A DNA stretch of 64,000 nt from Ferruginibacter sp. (GTDB taxonomy: Bacteria > Bacteroidota > Bacteroidia > Chitinophagales > Chitinophagaceae). Of the stretch, positions 53,331 to 63,207 are shown one piece after another; position 1 is the first letter of the stretch; the number at the start of each line of letters is the position of its first letter. The translations under genes were made by a program, and so were the position numbers. The stretch lies in NCBI RefSeq assembly GCF_028288465.1, contig NZ_JAQBNR010000043.1, positions 62,001 to 126,000 on the forward strand, in the 5' to 3' direction. The notes under the pieces were generated by a model, which worked only from the letters and a program-made list of their open reading frames with translations, was not told the origin of the DNA and did no database searches.

Positions 53331-54584
53331 ATGAGCCAACCTTTTCAAGCGGACCCGCAGACTGCTGCAGAAAAAAATGTTCCGGCAGCAGTAGTTAATC
53401 CGCCAATGCCTGTCAGCAGAATTGCTTCGGTGGATGTTTACCGCGGCTTTGTAATGTTGCTGATGATGGGAGAAGTACTTTCACTTGAATCCGTATCAAA
53501 GGCTTTGCCTGACAGTTCGTTCTGGGGTTTTCTCGCCTTCAATCAAAGTCATGTGGAATGGACCTGGCTTTCGCTGCATGATATGATCCAGCCTTCGTTT
53601 ACGTTTTTAGTAGGCGTAGTATTACCCTATTCCATCGCCGGCCGGAAAAGTAAAGGCGCTTCTTTCAACAATATTATTTTGCATACCATCAAGCGGTCGC
53701 TCATACTAATATGCCTCGGGATATTTTTGCGGTCTATGTGGAGCACCCAAACCAATTTCACTTTTGAAGATACGCTGACACAGATAGGTATGGGTTATAC
53801 TTTTTTAGTGCTCATCTCTTATTGTAAACCCCGTATTCAACTCATTGCACTGATTGTTATTTTGGTTGGTTACTGGCTGGCCTTTGCCTTGTACCCGTTG
53901 CCTGGTGCCGGTTTCGATTATGCTGCTGCTGGTACCGAAGCCAATTGGGAACACAACCTTCACGGGTTTGCGGCACACTGGAATAAAAACACCAATCTTG
54001 CCTGGGCTTTTGATCAATGGTTCTTAAATCTTTTTCCACGGGAAAAACAATTTTTAAATAATGGCGGCGGTTATGCCACGCTTAGTTTTATACCCACGCT
54101 GGGCACCATGCTGCTAGGCCTGTTTGCAGGACGGGCATTAAAAGATGAAACGACCACACAACAGCAGAAAATTAAATTTTTTGTTACCATGGGCGCCGGT
54201 TTACTGCTGCTTGGGGCCATGCTGCATTTTACCGGTATCAACCCAATTGTAAAACGCATCTGGACGCCGGCCTGGACTATTTTTAGTGGCGGTATTTGCT
54301 GTTTATTCCTGGCCTTTTTTTATGGGGTGGTAGATGTAGCACAAAAAAGAAAATGGGCCTATTTTTTAATGGTGATCGGTGCCAATTCAATTGCTGCCTA
54401 TGTAATGGCCGATGGTGGTATCCGCTCGCTGATCTCCAACTCACTGCACATACATTTAGGTGCTAACTATGACCATATTTTTGGAGCACCTTATGCGACG
54501 CTGGTTAACGGAATACTCGTGTTATTTTTTCTATGGCTTATTTTAAACTGGATGTATAAGAAAAGGATTTTTATAAAAATTTAG
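53331..54584 (+). CDS. DUF5009/HGSNAT-like membrane acyltransferase
   Basis: 417 residues, about ten membrane helices. The start RIASVDVYRGFVMLLMMGEV is the signature of this group, related to heparan-alpha-glucosaminide N-acetyltransferase (HGSNAT); WTWLSLHDMIQPSFTFLVGV is the next conserved segment. It probably transfers acetyl groups to a sugar on the periplasmic side. Follows the amidohydrolase gene; a strong terminator follows at 54594. Confidence 0.88.
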   Translation: MSQPFQADPQTAAEKNVPAAVVNPPMPVSRIASVDVYRGFVMLLMMGEVLSLESVSKALPDSSFWGFLAFNQSHVEWTWLSLHDMIQPSFTFLVGVVLPYSIAGRKSKGASFNNIILHTIKRSLILICLGIFLRSMWSTQTNFTFEDTLTQIGMGYTFLVLISYCKPRIQLIALIVILVGYWLAFALYPLPGAGFDYAAAGTEANWEHNLHGFAAHWNKNTNLAWAFDQWFLNLFPREKQFLNNGGGYATLSFIPTLGTMLLGLFAGRALKDETTTQQQKIKFFVTMGAGLLLLGAMLHFTGINPIVKRIWTPAWTIFSGGICCLFLAFFYGVVDVAQKRKWAYFLMVIGANSIAAYVMADGGIRSLISNSLHIHLGANYDHIFGAPYATLVNGILVLFFLWLILNWMYKKRIFIKI

Positions 54585-54593
54585 GTCTGTTTT

Positions 54594-54624
54594 AAAAAGC
54601 CCGGTGGAATTACCGGGCTTTTTT
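54594..54624. terminator. Bidirectional Rho-independent terminator
   Basis: AAAAAGCCCGGT (54594-54605), loop GGAATT, ACCGGGCTTTTT (54612-54623): a 12-bp perfect stem with A and T runs on both sides, between convergent genes (DUF5009 ends at 54584, TlpA-like gene ends at 54658 on the other strand). Confidence 0.9.
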
Positions 54625-54657
54625 TGTTGTTATAAATGATAGCAAGCCATTGGTTGG

Positions 54658-55200
54658 CTACAACTGTTTCAACACCTGCTGATAATATTCTGTCAGTACC
54701 ATTTTTTTTGCCGCGGCTTTATCAGTCTTTCCACCGAAGGAGATGAATTGTATCATGCCATTTTTATCCAGGACGATACTGGTGGGGAAGGCATTGTTTT
54801 GATTCAGCCGGTAACATTCCTGCTGCGTTAAAGAGATGATCTTATATTGCATGCGGTATTTCTTTGCCAACACCTGAACTGTTTTGGGCGATTCATATGT
54901 AAAGGAGACAAATTCAAATTGCTTATTTGTCTTCAACTTTTTATACAACTCATTCAATGCATCCAGTTCGGCAATACAGGGCGGGCAGTTGGCAAACCAA
55001 AAGTTTATAAATACTACTTTACCAGTTATATCCTGATTGGTAAACGTCTTGTTGTGCAATAACGCTTTAAATAAAGGAAATGGTTTGCCAATGCTTTCTT
55101 TTTGCCTGGCACTCACCAGCGAATCAAAATCAATTTGCTGCTGCTGACCATAAGTGATCAGACTTATCAATAAAAAAATAAGTACAAAATATGGCTTCAT
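54658..55200 (-). CDS. TlpA-like thioredoxin-domain protein, secreted
   Basis: 180 residues with a signal peptide (LIFLLISLITYGQ). Redoxin domain with active CPPC in NFWFANCPPCIAELDALN and cis-Pro near FPTSIVLDKNG. It reduces disulfides or delivers electrons in the periplasm. The order of strands fits the TlpA/ResA group. Single gene ending at the bidirectional terminator. Confidence 0.9.
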   Translation of the reverse strand: MKPYFVLIFLLISLITYGQQQQIDFDSLVSARQKESIGKPFPLFKALLHNKTFTNQDITGKVVFINFWFANCPPCIAELDALNELYKKLKTNKQFEFVSFTYESPKTVQVLAKKYRMQYKIISLTQQECYRLNQNNAFPTSIVLDKNGMIQFISFGGKTDKAAAKKMVLTEYYQQVLKQL

Positions 55201-55391
55201 CGGGTTGTTAAAAATAGTTTGGAAGTGATATTTATCTTTCCTAAAAATAGTCTGTTGGTTCTTTAATATTTAATGTCTTTTAAATATACTGATGAAGTGT
55301 GGATTTCAATTTTCATCAGGGTAATCTGGAGTGGTCTATGACTGTAGCAGTTAAAATCTCTTTGTATCCCAATAATATTTCTTCAAACATA

Positions 55392-56027
55392 TTAAAATAG
55401 CGAGAGTTCTCTTTGCAAATTTTCTTTCGCCTGTCGCTCAAATTTTGTGTAGAAGTAATCTGTTTTAAAAATGCGTTCCATTGCTAAAAAATGTTTCAGC
55501 ACTTTTCGTCTTCCCGGGTTGTAAATAACATCAGGATAAATGGCATATTCTTTTCGTACGTTTTTAAAATAAGCTGAATACGTGTCCCAGTCGGTTCCTA
55601 AGATAGAGAGGTCTGCATCTGTAAAATAGTTGGTGTCGGTATCTGTATTGTCAAGATGTTTTTTGGTAGCTAAAATTTGTGCTTTGCAAGCTGCAATTAT
55701 TTCGGCAGGAATAACTATCTGTTTCATCCGTTGCTCAGCAAGCCCAGCACTCTTTTCTTCGTTATCAGATTGTAATGCATTGTAAACACAGTCGTGGTAA
55801 TACAATGTAAAAAGAATGGTATCCCAATGTTGTATATTGTTTTTCACCTCCAGTAACTGGATTAACAAATTTTCCAAATGGGCCAAAGTGTGGTAAAATC
55901 TTTTTTTACCTGAATAGCTTATTTCAATTTCATTCCATAGTTCCGTTGCCAGCTGATTGTTGCCGGCGTATCCAGACACCAGTTGAGTGAAAGTTTGTTT
56001 GAGCATACGATCGTTGGTTACAGGCAT
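55392..56027 (-). CDS. HD-superfamily phosphohydrolase-like protein
   Basis: 211 residues. Metal-binding motif split as YHTLAHLENLL and LFTLYYHDCVYN (H...HD), with a later Asp in TDADLSILGTDWDTYSAYF. This is the predicted metal-dependent HD type (COG4339). The substrate is unknown. ATG 56027 gives MPVTNDRMLKQTF; an ATG 6 codons later is also possible. Divergent from algH. Confidence 0.85.
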   Translation of the reverse strand: MPVTNDRMLKQTFTQLVSGYAGNNQLATELWNEIEISYSGKKRFYHTLAHLENLLIQLLEVKNNIQHWDTILFTLYYHDCVYNALQSDNEEKSAGLAEQRMKQIVIPAEIIAACKAQILATKKHLDNTDTDTNYFTDADLSILGTDWDTYSAYFKNVRKEYAIYPDVIYNPGRRKVLKHFLAMERIFKTDYFYTKFERQAKENLQRELSLF

Positions 56028-56179
56028 CTCAACAAGTTAATTATTTAACGGTTTAAATTACATTGTCATCTTAAATTTCTTGCAATCACAATCACAGCTG
56101 CTTAATCTAATCTTAACAATTTTAATTTATAATGCTTAATTTTAAACTATTCATTTCAACATTTTAACGCTGCTTCATC

Positions 56180-56632
56180 ATGCAAATTAAGGCTGGAATT
56201 GTATTAACAGGTGCACCATCACTGGATGATCCAAACTTTGATAAAGTCACTATTTTTATAACTGAATACAACAAAAAAGGAGCAACAGGTTTTGTTGTGA
56301 ATAAATTATTTGGCAGAACATTAAACGAACTGGAAGAATTTAAAGACAGCCTGCCGTTTCCGTTGTATGATGGCGGTCCAATGGACAGGGAGCATCTTTT
56401 TTTTATCCACCGCCGGCCGGATATCATCAGGGGCGGAACACCTGTTACTGATACCATTTACTTCGGTGGCAATTTTCAGCAGGCGGTTGCTCATATGAAC
56501 GACCGGTCAGTTCTGCAGCATGAAATAAAAATTTTTGTGGGCTATTGCGGCTGGGATTTTAATCAGCTGGAAGACGAAGTGGAAGAAGGAAGTTGGATAG
56601 TCGGGAATGCTGATATAGAAAAAATATTCTAA
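56180..56632 (+). CDS. YqgE/AlgH family protein
   Basis: 150 residues. The N-terminus AGIVLTGAPSLDDPNFDKVT is the AlgH start; GATGFVVNKLFGRTLNEL, the central GGPMDREHLFFIHRRPD, and GYCGWDFNQLEDEVEEGSW follow in the usual order. It is shorter than most AlgH proteins (about 185). Function of the family is unclear; it has been linked to regulation in Pseudomonas. Single gene, divergent from the HD gene. Confidence 0.9.
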   Translation: MQIKAGIVLTGAPSLDDPNFDKVTIFITEYNKKGATGFVVNKLFGRTLNELEEFKDSLPFPLYDGGPMDREHLFFIHRRPDIIRGGTPVTDTIYFGGNFQQAVAHMNDRSVLQHEIKIFVGYCGWDFNQLEDEVEEGSWIVGNADIEKIF

Positions 56633-56804
56633 CCTGTCTTTAAACGTGAATTAATCCTGACCCAATGTGCAAATACGGTAAATAGAATTGATAGTTATCC
56701 AGCCATTAATTTTTCCGATATTGTTTCCTGCTTGAAATCTTTCTTCCTGTATGACTTCTGTAAAATGCAGCTATTGGCTGCCATTCACTTTCCATAAAAC
56801 AATA

Positions 56805-57998
56805 TTATTTGGACAAGCTTTGCTGCTTATTTTCAGGTAATGGAACTGCAATGATGAAATAGACTACAATTAATACCGTAGCGATACCAGTTACAATAAA
56901 AGTGGCGCCTGCACCAAACTGAAACCAGATAAGCCCTGCCAGGGAACTGGCCAGCATGGTACAAATACTTTGAAATCCTGCAAAGGTTCCGATGGCGGTA
57001 GCGGTCTCTTTTTTGTCGGCAATATTGCTGATCCATGCTTTTGAAATGCCCTCTGTTGCAGCGGCGTATAACCCATATAAAAAAAACAAGGCGGCAAAAA
57101 GATAAAAATTATTGCTGACACTCATGCCAAAATACACCGCAGCAAAAATCAGCAGGCCTGCAATAAAAATTGTTTTTAATCCTATTTTATCAGCCAGCAT
57201 TCCTATCGGAAAAGCGCACAAAGCATACACCAGGTTATAAAAAATATAAATTCCAATTACAGCAGTGTCGTCAAGGCCGGATTGTTTTGCTTTTAATAAT
57301 AAAAAAACATCCGAACTGTTGAACAGGGTAAATGCCAGCAGGCCGCCTGCCAACTTCCGGTATAAAGCCGGGCTGGTTTTCCAGTAATGGAGGAAATCAA
57401 AAAAGGAAGTTTTGTTTACAACAGTTTTAGAGGACTTATTTTTCTGTTGCAGTAAAAAAGAAGCTGATACTGCAAGCAGGCCAGGAATAAACGCAATGTA
57501 AAAAAGTGCCCGGTAATTTTGCGGATGGTAATGCAAATAAATCAATGCAGACAGAGGCCCCAGCACAGCGCCCAACGTGTCCATAGAACGATGGAAGCCA
57601 AATATTTTGCCCTTTGTTTCCGGTGTGGCTTCGTCTGATAATGCCGCGTCTCTTGCACCTGTGCGAATGCCCTTGCCTGTACGGTCAATAGCACGGCAAA
57701 TGAAAACCCATACAGGCAAAACGGAAAATGCCAGCAATGGTTTTGAGATAGCGCTCAGCGCATAGCCAGCCTGTACAAATGGCGTTCGCTTCCCGCTGTT
57801 GTCGGAGAGCTTGCCAAAGTAGCCTTTACTTAATCCTGCTATGGCCTCAGCAAAACCTTCCAGTATGCCGATCAATACAATCGAAAATCCAATCGTTTTT
57901 AAATAGATGGGCATTACGGGATACAACATTTCGCTGGCCGTGTCAGTAAATAAACTTACCAGTGATAAGATCCATACTGTTTTGGTGATGGCTTTCAA
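56805..57998 (-). CDS. MFS transporter
   Basis: 397 residues with 12 predicted membrane helices. Helix 1 and loop read WILSLVSLFTDTASEMLYPV and the loop after helix 2 has KGYFGKLSDNSGKRTPF; helix 4-5 includes RAIDRTGKGIRTGARDAALS, a conserved set in this subgroup. The substrate is unknown; the subgroup is widely annotated as general drug/metabolite efflux. Single gene. Confidence 0.88.
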   Translation of the reverse strand: MKAITKTVWILSLVSLFTDTASEMLYPVMPIYLKTIGFSIVLIGILEGFAEAIAGLSKGYFGKLSDNSGKRTPFVQAGYALSAISKPLLAFSVLPVWVFICRAIDRTGKGIRTGARDAALSDEATPETKGKIFGFHRSMDTLGAVLGPLSALIYLHYHPQNYRALFYIAFIPGLLAVSASFLLQQKNKSSKTVVNKTSFFDFLHYWKTSPALYRKLAGGLLAFTLFNSSDVFLLLKAKQSGLDDTAVIGIYIFYNLVYALCAFPIGMLADKIGLKTIFIAGLLIFAAVYFGMSVSNNFYLFAALFFLYGLYAAATEGISKAWISNIADKKETATAIGTFAGFQSICTMLASSLAGLIWFQFGAGATFIVTGIATVLIVVYFIIAVPLPENKQQSLSK

Positions 57999-58053
57999 TA
58001 TTTATATTTTTTTGTTGACGGCATACAGGTGAAGTCAAGGCCAGTGTGATCGC

Positions 58054-58512
58054 TTATTTAACCGCAATAAATATATCAACTTCAGCATCTTCGGGGTTCT
58101 TTGCCTTTTCGCCATATACTTCAAAGTCTGCCATATATTTCCTGTCGATATCCGAATTCCAGATTTTTACCCATTCATTAAAAACCATACCCTGTAAAAT
58201 ATTTCCTTTGGCTGTATATTTTATATAAGCACCTTCCTCAATGGTTTTACCAACCATCCCTGCCGGAATGTTATTTAATGTAGAGACACTGCAACCCAAA
58301 ATGGTTGTGTATGGTTTGGTATGGTCTTTTTCGTAGTCGGTATAAACGCAATAAATGGTGTTGTTTATTTTATCCGGAATCAAAGCAGCCATGCCATCTC
58401 CCATGAATTTATTCCAAAGCGAGGGAATATCCCGGCTTGATTGACCGTTTTCGTTGGTAGTCCGAATTGCAATACCAATTATATTGAATTGCTTGATTAT
58501 CTCATTGTTCAT
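58054..58512 (-). CDS. GyrI-like (AraC effector-binding) domain protein
   Basis: 152 residues. A single SOUL/GyrI-like domain: FNIIGIAIRTTNENGQSSRD, then NTIYCVYTDYEKDHTKPYTT and the ending YMADFEVYGEKAKNPEDAEV. Such stand-alone domains bind small molecules or gyrase-like partners. No DNA-binding part. Single gene beside the MFS transporter. Confidence 0.85.
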   Translation of the reverse strand: MNNEIIKQFNIIGIAIRTTNENGQSSRDIPSLWNKFMGDGMAALIPDKINNTIYCVYTDYEKDHTKPYTTILGCSVSTLNNIPAGMVGKTIEEGAYIKYTAKGNILQGMVFNEWVKIWNSDIDRKYMADFEVYGEKAKNPEDAEVDIFIAVK

Positions 58513-58765
58513 GTTGTGTAGTTTAATTTAATAAGTCACAAAGCTAAATATGGTTTGTGACAACGATATGTCAGCAGGTTTTGACTTTTTTATTTATAGA
58601 TTCGGCACTTCTATTGCCGGTCATGTTAAAGGATGCGCCATTTCCAAAATTTCCGGCTTAACAATAAAAATATGTACTACAGCAATGAATTTAAAATTAA
58701 GAGTTTTATTATGTGTTGCTAAAATAGCCTTCCCTGTGCAAGCTGTTTTTTACAATTGCGTCATG

Positions 58766-59359
58766 CTAACGGTATCGGATTGTTGTAACTCCGATGATAA
58801 TACCAAAATTGCCATCTGTTTGCAGCCATTGTTTTTCGGGTAAATAAACTTCCGACACAAGACCATCAAGGTACAACGCATTTTTACAACCGGGGTTTTT
58901 AAAATAGTTTGCGAAGTCATAAAAATTAATTTCGCTTTTAGACATTGCAAAAATTACTTTATTGCAGGCAGGATGCCAACACCATTGCGGATGTTTACGT
59001 TGCCTGAGCCAGCTTTGAAAACTTTATTGATCTCACCATCGTAAACCAGCATTGGACCCGATTGTGTGGCGTATTTAATTTTACCATTGTTTTTAAAAAC
59101 TTGCGTTTTGCAAATAACTGCAATGTTATCTGTAGAAAGATAAAATACACCATTTGGTTGCATAAAAATTGTCATTACCATTTGCTGTGCCCAAAGCAAA
59201 TAATACTTTTTGCTTTTCAATAAAAAGTCCCTGAGGCGAACGATCAGGTTTGTACATAAAAAAAGTATATACCTGGCTGGGCGGAGGATTAAAACTGGAA
59301 ATAGCCCCAACACCAACTGCTGAAACAATTGTAAGCAGGGAACGGGTTAATGACTTCAA
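58766..59359 (-). pseudogene. DUF2233 (phosphodiester glycosidase-like) gene with two frameshifts
   Basis: Three frames fit one protein. Frame 1 (ATG 59359) has a signal-like N-terminus and PDRSPQGLFIEKQKVLFALG. At about 59165-59170 (a 5-base T run on the coding strand) the frame shifts to QPNGVFYLSTDN, ATQSGPMLVYDGEIN and NIRNGVGI. At about 58950-58956 it shifts again to KVIFAMSKSEINFYDFANYF, NALYLDGLVSEVYLP and GNFGIIIGV and ends at 58766. Motifs and order are those of DUF2233. Either the gene is dead or the sequence has two indel errors. Confidence 0.75.
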
Positions 59360-59396
59360 ATAATGGCTTGGACGATAGGAGAGAAGCTTGTTTTTG

Positions 59397-59936
59397 TTAT
59401 GCTAATTGCATAATTTTCTCCAACACCATAAACTCCAGCGGTTGCAAATGTTTGCCTGTTAAGCCATCTTCATTAAAAGGAATTCTTTCGCCGGTTTCCT
59501 GGTAGCCATACCGCTTGTACCAGTCGATCAGTTCTGTGCGCTGGGTTATCACCTGCATAAAAATAGCGGGAGCATTTAAATGAACAGCATATTCTTCTGC
59601 TGCTTTCAACAACTGCTTGCCAATGCCAAAGCCCTGCAGCTGCGGGGATACCGAAAACATGCCCAGGTAAATTTTATCTTTTTTTTGCTGCAGATTTACA
59701 CAACCCACAATGTGCTGATCAGTATCCAAATATTTTAAAATTACGCTGCCGGCAGAATCCATTACCTGTTGCAGGGTTTCCTCATTTGTACGAATATTAC
59801 CACCGATTAAATTTGCTTCCGTTGTCCAACCCTGTTTGGAGCTTTCGCCCCGGTAAGCACTGTTTAGCAAACTGGTTATGGCAGCAATATCAGCATTGGA
59901 TGCCAAGCTAATATGTGGGTTTGAAAATGTAAACAT
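59397..59936 (-). CDS. GNAT family N-acetyltransferase
   Basis: 179 residues from ATG 59936 (MFTFSNPHISLASNADIAAI); the longer frame to 60002 is less likely. CoA loop in MFSVSPQLQGFGIGKQLLKA, later strand PAIFMQVITQRTELIDWYKR and YGYQETGERIPF. The N-terminal segment SAYRGESSKQGWTTEANLIG is typical of a subgroup with a substrate loop. Substrate unknown. Confidence 0.85.
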   Translation of the reverse strand: MFTFSNPHISLASNADIAAITSLLNSAYRGESSKQGWTTEANLIGGNIRTNEETLQQVMDSAGSVILKYLDTDQHIVGCVNLQQKKDKIYLGMFSVSPQLQGFGIGKQLLKAAEEYAVHLNAPAIFMQVITQRTELIDWYKRYGYQETGERIPFNEDGLTGKHLQPLEFMVLEKIMQLA

Positions 59937-60101
59937 AGGCAGCGAAATTAGCAGATTTTTTAAACAGTTAATACCATAAAATGGGTTGTTATTTGATGGC
60001 ATGTAACCTTTTGCTACTGTATTTCACCGGAGTAAGAGGTAATATAAACTTAATGTACGGCGCTTTATAATAGGGCTAACTTTAATAAAATATTAAAAAA
60101 T

Positions 60102-60272
60102 ATGAACTGGCCATTTATCATTTTTTTCGGTATTGCAGTTATTGCCTTAATTATTTTCCTGGTAGTTCGAAACAAAAAAGATGAAAAGATTTTCGAAGAT
60201 CAGATGAATAATGATTTCCCTATATCACAGGATGAAAAAAGAGATGATGAAATTGATAAGCTCGTAAAATGA
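60102..60272 (+). CDS. Small single-helix membrane protein (56 residues)
   Basis: 56 residues from ATG 60102 to TGA 60270-60272. N-terminal helix IIFFGIAVIALIIFLVV followed by a charged cytoplasmic tail (RNKKDEKIFEDQMNNDFPIS, then DEIDKLVK). It lies between a GNAT and a glycerophosphodiesterase gene. Similar short proteins are frequent in Bacteroidota. Function unknown. Confidence 0.65.
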   Translation: MNWPFIIFFGIAVIALIIFLVVRNKKDEKIFEDQMNNDFPISQDEKRDDEIDKLVK

Positions 60273-60367
60273 AGAGCGTAGTCAGATAAGTGCTATAACA
60301 AAAACATAACGGATGGGGATGCTTGTTGTTACAGCTTTTGGCTATTTTTAGCCACTAAAATATTCAC

Positions 60368-61198
60368 ATGGTTATCCATCCTTCTTTCTTTTTTACAATC
60401 GCTTTTACCTTCATACATTCGGTTGCAGGCATGGCGCAGGTTACGCCTCTACCTGCAACCAAACATAAAACCATTGTTATAGCGCATCGCGGCGATCATA
60501 CAAAGGCACCTGAAAATACATTGGCTGCTTATCAAAACACCATTGAAGACGGTGCTGATTTTGTAGAGATAGATTTACGTACTACCAAAGACAGTCAGCT
60601 GGTAATTATGCACAATGCAACGATTGACCACATGACAACCCGGCAGGGGGAAATAAAAAGCTTTCCCCTTGACTCGCTGCGTAAAATTAAAATAAGGGAA
60701 CCATTGCACCCTGAGTGGGGCATGCATACCATTCCAACCTTTAAAGAAGTGCTGCAGTTATGCAAGGGAAAAATAAATATCTACCTCGATTTTAAAGAGG
60801 CTTCTGTTGCGCAGGCCTATCAAGAAATTATCGACGCCGGAATGGAAAATCATGTTGTGGTGTACATCAACGAACCACACCAGTTTGAAGAATGGGGAAC
60901 CATCGCTCCCAATATGCCGTTGATGATCAGTTTGCCAAAAGCAGTAAAAACAACAGCCGAAATGAACGAGGTGCTGCACACATTTGATATTGATATACTC
61001 GACGGAGATTATACCGAATACAATGCTGAAACAGTCGCCGCGGCTACCCAAAAGCACATTCCCATCTGGGCAGATGTACAGTCAAGGGAAGAAGGGCCTG
61101 ATCAATGGAATGCGGCGCTCAAGCTTGGTTTGGCAGGCTTGCAATCAGATCATCCAAAGGAGTTAATTCAGTTTTTGATTAAGAAGGGAATCAGGTAA
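60368..61198 (+). CDS. Glycerophosphodiester phosphodiesterase, secreted
   Basis: 276 residues with a signal peptide (FFFTIAFTFIHSVAGMAQ). Catalytic and metal motifs IAHRGDHTKAPENTLAAY, DFVEIDLRTTKD, MHNATIDHMTT, and INIYLDFKE follow the GDPD order. It hydrolyses glycerophosphodiesters to glycerol-3-phosphate and an alcohol in the periplasm. Single gene. Confidence 0.93.
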   Translation: MVIHPSFFFTIAFTFIHSVAGMAQVTPLPATKHKTIVIAHRGDHTKAPENTLAAYQNTIEDGADFVEIDLRTTKDSQLVIMHNATIDHMTTRQGEIKSFPLDSLRKIKIREPLHPEWGMHTIPTFKEVLQLCKGKINIYLDFKEASVAQAYQEIIDAGMENHVVVYINEPHQFEEWGTIAPNMPLMISLPKAVKTTAEMNEVLHTFDIDILDGDYTEYNAETVAAATQKHIPIWADVQSREEGPDQWNAALKLGLAGLQSDHPKELIQFLIKKGIR

Positions 61199-61227
61199 CA
61201 ATACAATCGTCCTCTAAAACGGGTTGG

Positions 61228-62412
61228 CTATAATTCAGTCAGCGATTTTTTTACCAGGCGGTAATTGATGGCGACAGACAAAGCCAGCAGCAATACAGCA
61301 ATTGCCAATACAGTCCAGTCGATTACGATGGGCAATTCTCCACGGGCAGGCGTTACGAAATGCTGAAAGCCCAGGTGGAGTAACTGCGTGGCCAGCAATG
61401 CTGCTACAATAATGCTCACATAAACCGGGATCCATTTTTTTGCTACCGTTTTACTAAGCCAGCTTGGACTATAACCCAGTGTGAGCAACAATTGCAGGTT
61501 ATCTTTACTTCTGGCAATCATCAGTTGTAAGTAAAACGAAAACAATACCAACGCCAGTAAAATAACCAATACACCGAAGCCTGCCAGTCCGCTTACAACG
61601 GCCTGCAGCACACCTTTCACACGACCAAATTTCGTTTTGTCTTTATTAACGTGGTACTCTTTACCGGCAAGATAATTCAGCAACTGCGGGTTATTGGCAT
61701 CTTTTGTTTTTAAAAATACGCGGGATGCCGGGATATTGTCAACGCCTTCCAGCACCTTGTTTTGTTGCGCTAAAAAATTTTCAGGAACCAGTATGCTGTT
61801 GATGCGGTCGCTGAAGGCAACGATCCTGGCTTTGTACTGGCGGTCGCCGTTTCGTCCATGGCACAGCAAAAATAATTGTACAGAAGATGCGGTTTTTTCA
61901 GACATCTGTGGCAGATCCCAACTCGGGGCAAATACGTTGTACATCTCCAAAAAATCCGTGGAAAAAATGACGGGTACAAATTCATCCCCTTCCTTCCATT
62001 TAAAATTATCGGGTACGGTGTCAATAAAATTAGTGTTCAGTCCTTCTACAAAAACATCCGTGCTAAAGGGAATCATATTGCCTGCGTTGGCGCTTACTTT
62101 AAAGGCATTTGCTTTTAAAGGAGCTGCATCTTCAATGAAGGGCTGGCGCTGCAATTCTTTTATGTCGGCATCCGTAAAACGGTTATCCCTGCCCATATTT
62201 TCATTGGTAATGGTTTTGGTAATAGATATAAAATCGGTGCCGTTTTTACGCGTATTTTTATCTCTTATTAAATGGTTGATGTTGGTATACATCTGAACAG
62301 AACTCAGCAAAAGCAATACGCCAACACCAAGCCCCACATAACTCAGCCAGCGGCTTACTTTATTTTGACCGGCAGTTAAGAAAGGCGCAATATTTTTATA
62401 AGAGAGTTCCAT
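61228..62412 (-). CDS. FtsX-like ABC transporter permease
   Basis: 394 residues. One N-terminal membrane helix (VGLGVGVLLLLSSVQMY), a large periplasmic domain (about 45-265), and three C-terminal helices (GFGVLVILLALVLFSFYL, IPVYVSIIVAALLATQLL, WTVLAIAVLLLALSVAI). This layout is that of MacB/FtsX permeases. The ATPase gene is 94 bp upstream in the same transcript, so together they form an ABC unit. The substrate is unknown. Confidence 0.82.
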   Translation of the reverse strand: MELSYKNIAPFLTAGQNKVSRWLSYVGLGVGVLLLLSSVQMYTNINHLIRDKNTRKNGTDFISITKTITNENMGRDNRFTDADIKELQRQPFIEDAAPLKANAFKVSANAGNMIPFSTDVFVEGLNTNFIDTVPDNFKWKEGDEFVPVIFSTDFLEMYNVFAPSWDLPQMSEKTASSVQLFLLCHGRNGDRQYKARIVAFSDRINSILVPENFLAQQNKVLEGVDNIPASRVFLKTKDANNPQLLNYLAGKEYHVNKDKTKFGRVKGVLQAVVSGLAGFGVLVILLALVLFSFYLQLMIARSKDNLQLLLTLGYSPSWLSKTVAKKWIPVYVSIIVAALLATQLLHLGFQHFVTPARGELPIVIDWTVLAIAVLLLALSVAINYRLVKKSLTEL

Positions 62413-62506
62413 TGCATGGATAATTAATTAATGGATAATTGATAATGGAAAAAGTGGTGCTTTCTAAATACTTAATACCTGCTACTTTCTGCTAAATACT
62501 TTCACC

Positions 62507-63148
62507 TCACAGATAAAGTAATCGTTCAGCCTTAAAATAATCTATTTTTTTTAAGTCGGTTAAAATGATGGCGGCTTTTCTTTCGGTGGCTTCTTCCTGC
62601 ATCAATTCCATTGCTTTCTGCCGGTTATTCTCGTCCAGGTGACTAAAGGGCTCATCCAGCAATAAAAAATCAAACGGTTGTTGCAGCGCACGGATAATAG
62701 CAATGCGTTGCTGCTCGCCGTAACTGCAGGTGCTGCATAATTTAGCCAGTTTGCTTTCTATACCCAAACGCTTTGCCATGGCCGTTATTCTGCTTTCTTT
62801 GTGATAAGGTGCAAGCAACCTTTTTATTTCCAGGTTTTGTAATACGGTTTGTTGTGTAAACAAACGCAGGTCCTGAAAAATGATGCTGATGTTTTGTTGC
62901 CGCCACGTAGCAAATTTTTCGGCGTCGTAATTTTTAATGTTGTTGTTATCATATAAAATGTTACCGCTGTAATCTTTTCTTAACCCATATAAAAAGTGGA
63001 TGAAAGATGTTTTGCCACTGCCGCTTGGTGCTATGATGTGAACGTTTTCACCGGTTGAAAAAGCAATATCCTGGTTCCATAACTGGGAACCATTGGCTTT
63101 GCCAGTTTCAAAAAAATCGGGAACAACCTGCTGCAGGGAAATTTGCAT
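62507..63148 (-). CDS. ABC transporter ATP-binding protein
   Basis: 213 residues from ATG 63148 (MQISLQQVVPDFFETG). Walker A IAPSGSGKTSFIHFL, Q-loop IIFQDLRLFTQQTV, a degenerate signature CSYGEQQRIAIIRAL in place of LSGGQ, Walker B FLLLDEPFSHLDE. The replaced signature serine-glycine may affect the cycle but occurs in some families. It serves the permease gene downstream. Confidence 0.9.
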   Translation of the reverse strand: MQISLQQVVPDFFETGKANGSQLWNQDIAFSTGENVHIIAPSGSGKTSFIHFLYGLRKDYSGNILYDNNNIKNYDAEKFATWRQQNISIIFQDLRLFTQQTVLQNLEIKRLLAPYHKESRITAMAKRLGIESKLAKLCSTCSYGEQQRIAIIRALQQPFDFLLLDEPFSHLDENNRQKAMELMQEEATERKAAIILTDLKKIDYFKAERLLYL

Positions 63149-63207
63149 ATGGGAATATAATAAAGCTGCCAATCCATAATTGAATTGGCAGCCGTAATGA
63201 AGAAAAA

